Shown in pieces: positions 13,791-17,813 of a DNA stretch of 17,813 nt. A model generated the notes under the pieces. The model saw only the letters and a program-made list of their open reading frames with translations, was not told the origin of the DNA and did not search any database. The stretch comes from CAIXSC01 sp040381235 (GTDB taxonomy: Bacteria > Planctomycetota > Planctomycetia > Pirellulales > Pirellulaceae). Location: NCBI GenBank assembly GCA_040381235.1, contig JBEIHS010000062.1, positions 1-17,813 of the forward strand. Reading direction: 5' to 3'. A program made the translations under genes and the position numbers. Position 1 is the stretch's first letter. Each line of letters opens with the position of its first letter.

Positions 13791-14711
13791 ATGGAAATCA
13801 CTGAAGTACGCATCAAGCTCATGGAAAACGCCGACGATCGCTTGCAGGCGTTTTGCTCGGTCACTTTCGACCACGCGTTCGTCGTCCGCGATTTGAAGAT
13901 CATTGGCGGCGCGAACGGACCGTTTGTGGCGATGCCGAGCCGGAAGTTGACCAGCCATTGCCCCCAGTGCGGGTTTAAAAACCATCTGCGGGCGCATTAC
14001 TGCAACCAGTGCGGCGCGCGTCAACGCGACGACCGCACGGTCCGCGACCCGGATGGGCGAATCAAATTGTACGCCGATATCGCCCACCCGATTAACGCGG
14101 CCTGCCGCGAGCAGATCCAAAACCGGGTGCTCGCCGAATTCCGCCAAGAGCTCGATCGAGCCCGTTTGCCGGGTTACGTGTCGCGGTACGACGAGGATTA
14201 CGACTTGGACTTCGAACTGCCGCCCGATTCGTCCGGGGCGGCGCCCGCCGCTTCGGCACCGGCCGCTTCGGCACCCGCCACTTCGGCGATTTTGCCCGCC
14301 ACGGCATCGAGCAGCGCGACGGCCGGTTCGTCGATCGGGTCTGCCAGTGCGGCCGCCTCTTCAGCACTAAGCCCGCTCGATGGTTCCGACGTCGCAGCGG
14401 TCACGCCGGCGGGAAGCCCGACCGTTCCCGGCGGCGCTGGAGCGCGGGGAAGCGGAGCGGTCAGCTCGGGTGAGGTCGCCAGTGGCCACGCGGCCATCGT
14501 TGCTGGGACTTCTCCTGCCGCCGCGACGGCGCCGGCGAATGCCGCGCCGGCGCCGCATGCGACCACGGCGCCGCATGCGACCACGACGCCGCACGCGACC
14601 ACGACGCCGCATGCGACCACGACGCCGATTCCGCCGCCGCACACGCCGCGAAGCAAGCGAGCGTTCGGGGCGGGAGTTTTCGACGAAGAACGCCAAGGGC
14701 GGTCGCCATGA
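13791..14711 (+). CDS. spoVG: SpoVG family protein with an inserted zinc ribbon and a long low-complexity tail
   Basis: SpoVG proteins are small nucleic-acid-binding regulators, first known for septation and sporulation in Bacillus and later as DNA/RNA binders. The start MEITEVRIKL, the FDHAFVVRDLKI and NGPFVAMPSRK segments and ADIAHPINAACREQIQNRVLAEF (about 95-117) are clear SpoVG signatures. Between PSRK (49-52) and ADIAHPIN (95-102) lies an insert with C57-x2-C60 and C71-x2-C74, a four-cysteine zinc-ribbon pattern absent from the ~90-residue canonical protein. After residue ~140 comes an Ala/Pro/Ser/Thr-rich tail to residue 306, including four copies of PHATTT/A. GGGAGAG 5 bases upstream supports the ATG at 13791. 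The core is certain. The zinc ribbon is inferred from cysteine spacing, and the tail looks disordered. It is probably co-directional with ispE and converges on the NIPSNAP gene. Confidence 0.93.
   Translation: MEITEVRIKLMENADDRLQAFCSVTFDHAFVVRDLKIIGGANGPFVAMPSRKLTSHCPQCGFKNHLRAHYCNQCGARQRDDRTVRDPDGRIKLYADIAHPINAACREQIQNRVLAEFRQELDRARLPGYVSRYDEDYDLDFELPPDSSGAAPAASAPAASAPATSAILPATASSSATAGSSIGSASAAASSALSPLDGSDVAAVTPAGSPTVPGGAGARGSGAVSSGEVASGHAAIVAGTSPAAATAPANAAPAPHATTAPHATTTPHATTTPHATTTPIPPPHTPRSKRAFGAGVFDEERQGRSP
14553..14624 (+). repeat. Four tandem 18-bp units in the spoVG tail
   Basis: Units beginning CCGCATGCGACCACG occur at 14553, 14571, 14589 and 14607 with only one or two base changes each. 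They encode PHATTA followed by PHATTT three times. The length is a multiple of three, so copy-number change keeps the frame. Confidence 0.95.
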
Positions 14712-14735
14712 GCGGCCGCCACGAGCGGCCGCCAC
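14710..14735. repeat. 13-bp tandem duplication at the spoVG stop
   Basis: GAGCGGCCGCCAC occurs at 14710-14722 and 14723-14735. The first copy overlaps the TGA of spoVG (14709-14711). It is probably a slippage duplication; the embedded GCGGCCGC is palindromic. Confidence 0.85.
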
Positions 14736-14790
14736 GGAGGCGTTGCTTAGCGGCCGATGGGTTTGTCCTCCCAGTCGTCGACTGCGCGGT

Positions 14791-15228
14791 TTACTTCACC
14801 GGCGAGTAATCGGTGAGCTGCATGTAAACCGATTCGACTTTGGCGACGATGGGGCCGTCTTTTTCGGATTCCGCGCGGACCTTGAGCCATTCGGGATCGG
14901 CGCGGAAGGCGTCCCAGGACTTCTTGGCCGCGTCGGCGCTGTCGTGCGACACGACGTAGATCAGCGTGTTTTGCGACAGCTTTTCATCGGTGGGAACCCA
15001 GTACATGCCGTTCTTCATGCCGTGCTTTTCGAAGAGCTTGATGGTGTGGTTCTTGAACCGGTTATGAAGGGCGTCAAGCCGCCCGGGGTGCGTGGTGTAG
15101 GTCCGCAGTTCGTACAGTCGCCCGCTCACTTTTTTCTCCTCCGCTGTGGTGGCTCCAACCGCCCACGCCAAACCGACGGCCAGCGCGGCCGTTGCCAACA
15201 TGCCCGCGATCAATCGTTGCGACGCCAT
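14791..15228 (-). CDS. Exported NIPSNAP family protein
   Basis: 145 residues. Residues 1-29 form a signal peptide (basic MASQR, then a hydrophobic Ala/Leu run, AVGATTA before a likely cut). The mature part matches the NIPSNAP fold, a dimeric alpha/beta barrel of the ferredoxin-like type: YELRTYTTHPGRLDALHNRF, then the HTIKLFEKHGMK helix, GMYWVPTDE, TLIYVVSHDS and WDAFRADPEWLKVR. All usual segments are present at normal length for a single-domain member. Family members are of uncertain biochemical role; exported copies are common in planctomycetes. GGAGA 9 bases upstream supports the ATG at 15228. It is divergent from the PIG-L gene, with about 240 bases between, and converges on spoVG. The family assignment is confident; substrate and function are unknown. 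Confidence 0.9.
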   Translation of the reverse strand: MASQRLIAGMLATAALAVGLAWAVGATTAEEKKVSGRLYELRTYTTHPGRLDALHNRFKNHTIKLFEKHGMKNGMYWVPTDEKLSQNTLIYVVSHDSADAAKKSWDAFRADPEWLKVRAESEKDGPIVAKVESVYMQLTDYSPVK

Positions 15229-15316
15229 CTAGCCGGTCTCCGTATGCGCTGGTGAAATCCCGGTCGAATCGACCTGCCGGGGCGGAGCCGCACATCGCGG
15301 TCCCGCGCGAGGCGAC

Positions 15317-15345
15317 ATTGTGAACGGGACGCCACGAGCCGACAA
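15317..15345 (-). promoter_or_regulatory. Weak candidate promoter for the NIPSNAP gene
   Basis: On the - strand TTGTCG (15345-15340) and CACAAT (15322-15317) are 17 bases apart, each matching four of six consensus positions. Such matches occur by chance, so this is only a candidate. Confidence 0.25.
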
Positions 15346-15459
15346 GAGACCGCCAGCCGATACCATGATGCGATGTGTGGGCGATCTGGCGCATGTTGTC
15401 AGCCGCCGCGCGTCGCGGACGTCGCGCGCGGCGGGCCCCAATGGCGAACGGCTACGAAC

Positions 15460-15463
15460 GGAG
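15460..15463 (+). promoter_or_regulatory. Ribosome-binding site GGAG deciding the PIG-L start
   Basis: GGAG lies 8 bases before ATG 15472. It favours this start over the upstream in-frame ATG at 15373, whose product would push the twin-arginine motif well into the protein. Confidence 0.5.
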
Positions 15464-15471
15464 ATGCAGAC

Positions 15472-16524
15472 ATGCAACGCGACAACAAATCGAGTGGAAG
15501 AATGCCGGATGCGATCGAGCGCCGCGCAGCCCTGCGCGGGCTGTGCGGCGGAATGATGGCGGCCATGGTTGGAGTCGGGGCCGAATGGGCGGCGAAGGCG
15601 GGCGGGCGGACAGTCCAGGCGCAGCAGCCAAGCGCCGGTGGACCTGCTGCCGCTCGCCTCGCCACCCAGACCGGCACCGCCGAGCCGAACGCCAACGACG
15701 CGCCGGAGAAGTTGCGGATCGTGGTCTTCGGGGCTCATCCCGACGATGCTGAATTCAAGGCGGGCGGAATCGCCGCGAAGTGGGCTCGCGGTGGCCATGC
15801 GGTCAAGTTGGTGTCGGTGACCAACGGCGACATCGGGCATTGGAATATGGCTGGCGGGCCGTTAGCGCAGCGGCGGGCGGCCGAGTCGGCGGCGGCCGCG
15901 AAACGACTGGGCGTAACATCGCAAGTACTCGACATCCATGACGGCGAATTGGTGCCGTCGCTGGAAAACCGCCGGCTGATCACGCGGATCATCCGCGAAT
16001 GGAAGGCCGACATCGTGATCGCCCACCGGCCATGGGACTACCATCCGGACCATCGCTATGTGGGCGTATTGGTTCAGGATGCCGCGTTTATGGTCACCGT
16101 GCCGTACATCTGTCCCGACGTGCCGTCGCTCAAGAAAAATCCCGTGTTTCTCTACTCGAGCGACAGTTTCCAAAAACCGTATCCATTCCAGCCGGACATC
16201 GTCGTGGCGCTGGATGACATTTTCGATCGCAAACTGGAGGCGTTGCACGAATTGGAATCGCAAGTGTACGAGGGCGGGGCAGGGGGGAGCGCCGAGGCGT
16301 TCGCGGCTGTGCCGCCCGCCTCCGCGCCCGCCGCCCGCCGCCAATGGTTGCGGGAACGCTGGGAACTGCGTCAGAGCCGCGAGGCTGACCGCTATCGCAC
16401 AGTGCTCGCCAAGTGGTACGGCGAGGAACGCGCTCAGGGGATCAAATTCGCGGAAGCGTTCGAAATATGCGAATATGGCCGCCGCCCCACAGATGCCGAA
16501 TTGCGGCGGATGTTTCCGTTTTGA
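15472..16524 (+). CDS. Tat-exported PIG-L family deacetylase
   Basis: 350 residues from ATG 15472. The N-terminus holds a twin-arginine signal, ERRAALRGLCGG, followed by a Met/Ala/Gly-rich hydrophobic stretch, and ends near VQAQQ, so the protein is probably exported folded. The PIG-L/LmbE catalytic signature AHPDDAE (88-94) supplies the zinc-binding His and Asp residues. A second His motif, HRPWDYHPDHR (185-195), supplies the downstream ligand. These zinc hydrolases remove N-acetyl groups from GlcNAc-type substrates. Members with Tat signals are common in planctomycetes, but their substrates are mostly undefined. The C-terminal half (FDRKLEALHELESQVYEGG, then an Ala/Pro-rich loop) looks complete to the stop. 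The gene is divergent from the NIPSNAP gene and followed by non-coding DNA. Family confident; substrate unknown. Confidence 0.93.
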   Translation: MQRDNKSSGRMPDAIERRAALRGLCGGMMAAMVGVGAEWAAKAGGRTVQAQQPSAGGPAAARLATQTGTAEPNANDAPEKLRIVVFGAHPDDAEFKAGGIAAKWARGGHAVKLVSVTNGDIGHWNMAGGPLAQRRAAESAAAAKRLGVTSQVLDIHDGELVPSLENRRLITRIIREWKADIVIAHRPWDYHPDHRYVGVLVQDAAFMVTVPYICPDVPSLKKNPVFLYSSDSFQKPYPFQPDIVVALDDIFDRKLEALHELESQVYEGGAGGSAEAFAAVPPASAPAARRQWLRERWELRQSREADRYRTVLAKWYGEERAQGIKFAEAFEICEYGRRPTDAELRRMFPF

Positions 16525-16725
16525 TTCCGCCCCCAAAAAAATCATCGCCACGCGACTCGTCCAGTCCCGTGCTGAAAGTCATTCCATCATCACGACACGA
16601 AATGCCAGTTTTGAAGGTAACCGTTCACGGCTCGCAATCGATTGCCGCGAATCATAACCCGAAGCGAAAGCGTTCACGGGTTGGCAACCCGACCGCGAGC
16701 AACGGCCGCGGATGGAAATCCGATG
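16525..16725. other. Intergenic region with nested inverted repeats
   Basis: No gene is supported here. AACCCG (16656-16661) can pair with CGGGTT (16677-16682), while GGGTT (16678-16682) can alternatively pair with AACCC (16686-16690), giving two mutually exclusive hairpins. The AACCCGAAGCG string resembles dispersed intergenic repeats I associate with Pirellula-type genomes, but only one copy is visible here. Confidence 0.4.
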
Positions 16726-17407
16726 GCTCAGGAATCGAAAGACGCTCGCACCGTGCTAGGCACAGGTGGCGATCGTCATCCAGTTCCGCTCGCACCAACG
16801 GCGGCCTTCCACGCGACGTGTGCCTTGTGTCACTTTGCGATCCAGGTCAACGAGTCGAATCGCCTGTTCGGCTGGATCGTTCGTGATATCGACGCCCGTG
16901 TGCTGATAAATCTGGATGTATTCGAGTCCCTGCTCGCGAAAACGGTTAGCCAAGTTTTGCGCGTCATGGGTGATAGGCACTCGCCACATCGCTTGGGTGC
17001 AGAATACGGAACCTTTGTTTTCCAGGACGCCGTGGAATTCGGCTTCAATATCGTATTGGTCGCGGCCATGAATAACGGCGAACATGTCCTTCAGGGTCTT
17101 CGGCTAGCGACGACCGTAGGCTCGTTTTTTGATGTCCAGATGGGCGCCCCCGCTTCCGCTTCGATTTCCGCTCGCTCGACGCGCCGCCAAGCTTGACGAT
17201 AGCCAATGAAGGCGGCTTCGATGACATCGACAAATCCTTGGTTGCCACCGCCAGTTTGGCCTGCGTTTCGGCCAACTTAGCTCGGGTTTGGACCAGCCGC
17301 GCGAGCACCTCCTGCGATTGCTGCTCAATCGTCCTGACACGAGACTCGACATCGCGACATCGGGGAACAGTCGCCCATTTGGGTTGGTGCATCCATGATG
17401 CCACCAA
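16726..17407 (-). pseudogene. IS66-type transposase remnant (internal deletion, frame change and stop codon)
   Basis: Two - strand frames together resemble an IS66 family transposase, normally about 500 residues. The first (from 17407) holds a coiled-coil-like start (QQSQEVLARLVQTRAKLAET), SSKPPSLAIVKL and RKRGRPSGHQK, the usual N-terminal and zinc-ribbon region. The second frame, open from about 17103, begins TLKDMFAVIHGRDQ and continues RVPITHDAQNLANRFREQG, GVDITNDPAEQAIRLV, VTQGTRRVEGRRWCER and ATCA. This is the C-terminal part with the catalytic glutamate in PAEQAIR. The central catalytic region is missing. A TAG at 16758-16756 interrupts the product, yet homology continues beyond it as HGASVFRFLS, where family members have CAQQGRSVF; a CAG-to-TAG change explains it. 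The element is inactive. Terminal inverted repeats, accessory IS66 genes and target duplication are not visible. Confidence 0.85.
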
Positions 17408-17473
17408 ACCGGATGCGCCACGACGAAATCAACCAAGATGATAGTTTTCCCGAGAGCGGTTACGTGGTAATCA

Positions 17474-17813
17474 ATGGCGCCCTGGTCTTGCTTGGGAGGC
17501 AGGAAGAAGATTGTTTACCACGGATCACACGAATGGCACGGATTACGGGATGCCTATAATCGCGATGCTCGGAATTAACTGTTTTTTTCAATTGTTCTAT
17601 TCGTTCGATTCGTGTGATTCGTGGTAGTTAATGGCGCCCAGGTCCTGCTCGGGAGGCAGGAAGAAGATTGTTTACCACGGATCACACGGATGGCACGGAT
17701 GGCGGGATGTCTATAATCGCGATGCTTGGAATCAACTTGTTTTCCTATTCGTTCGATTCGTGTGATTCGTGTGATGCGTGGTAGTTAATGGCACCCTGGT
17801 CCTGCTTGGGCGG
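17474..17813. repeat. 157-bp tandem repeat, two full units and a partial third
   Basis: ATGGCGCCCTGGTCTTGCTT-type starts recur at 17474, 17631 and 17788, exactly 157 bases apart; the third unit is cut by the window end. Each unit contains GGAGGCAGGAAGAAGATTG, then TACCACGGATCACACG and a right arm ending CGTGGTA. A CGTGGTA at 17463-17469 just before unit 1 suggests the end of an earlier, truncated unit. Internal differences include a roughly 9-bp duplication in unit 2 (GTGTGATTC/GTGTGATGC) offset by small deletions. No protein is encoded. Confidence 0.93.
17516..17626. repeat. Inverted arms inside repeat unit 1
   Basis: The left arm TACCACGGATCACACGAAT (17516-17534) is complementary to the right arm ATTCGTGTGATTCGTGGTA (17608-17626) at 18 of 19 positions, and the mismatch is G opposite T. 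The loop is about 73 bases. Equivalent arms in unit 2 are at 17673-17691 and 17765-17783. A long cruciform or RNA hairpin is possible. Confidence 0.85.

Noticed and set aside
14380..15255. 291-codon + strand frame across the spoVG tail and the NIPSNAP gene
   Set aside because: It begins with Arg/Pro low complexity produced by the repeats and then runs antisense to the NIPSNAP gene.
17474..17813. CRISPR array
   Set aside because: The 157-bp units are similar throughout, with no unique spacers, so it is an ordinary tandem repeat.

Overview
The window looks like a chromosomal segment of a GC-rich planctomycete, probably of the Pirellulales type. The main clue is the large secreted protein at 662-4447. 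Its N-terminus is very basic and carries the LESLEDRRLMA motif common on big exported planctomycete proteins, followed by SdrD-B-like, prealbumin-like and RTX modules. An exported protein with an SHD1-like domain, a SpoVG carrying a zinc ribbon, and exported NIPSNAP and PIG-L proteins fit the same picture. The identification rests on sequence reading only.

Layout. 1-177 is the tail of an upstream paralogue of the large RTX protein. After a ~480-base spacer comes that protein on the + strand (662-4447). It converges on a - strand pair: guaB (7195-8676, IMP dehydrogenase) and, 4 nt beyond its stop codon, a long low-complexity exported protein with a conserved cysteine-rich C-terminus (4578-7190). 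A repeat-rich spacer (8677-9200) holds a ten-copy heptanucleotide repeat and a G-quadruplex motif in front of guaB. A second - strand cluster follows: a small exported basic protein (11919-12482), a divergent SelA-like PLP enzyme (10455-11882) and an exported protein of unknown function (9201-10268). Divergent from this cluster are ispE (12618-13616), with a good sigma-70 promoter, and spoVG (13791-14711). These recall the ispE-spoVG neighbourhood of Bacillus. A - strand NIPSNAP gene (14791-15228) and a divergent Tat-exported PIG-L deacetylase (15472-16524) follow.

The right end is non-coding or decaying DNA: an IS66-type transposase remnant with an internal deletion, a frame change and an in-frame stop, then at least two full copies of a 157-bp tandem repeat with long inverted arms.

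The housekeeping genes (guaB, ispE, spoVG) are secure. No complete new defence or mobile system is visible. The least ordinary items are the paralogous RTX pair with a near-identical tail, the SelA-like protein with altered motifs, the SpoVG/zinc-ribbon protein with a repetitive tail, and the two repeat families.
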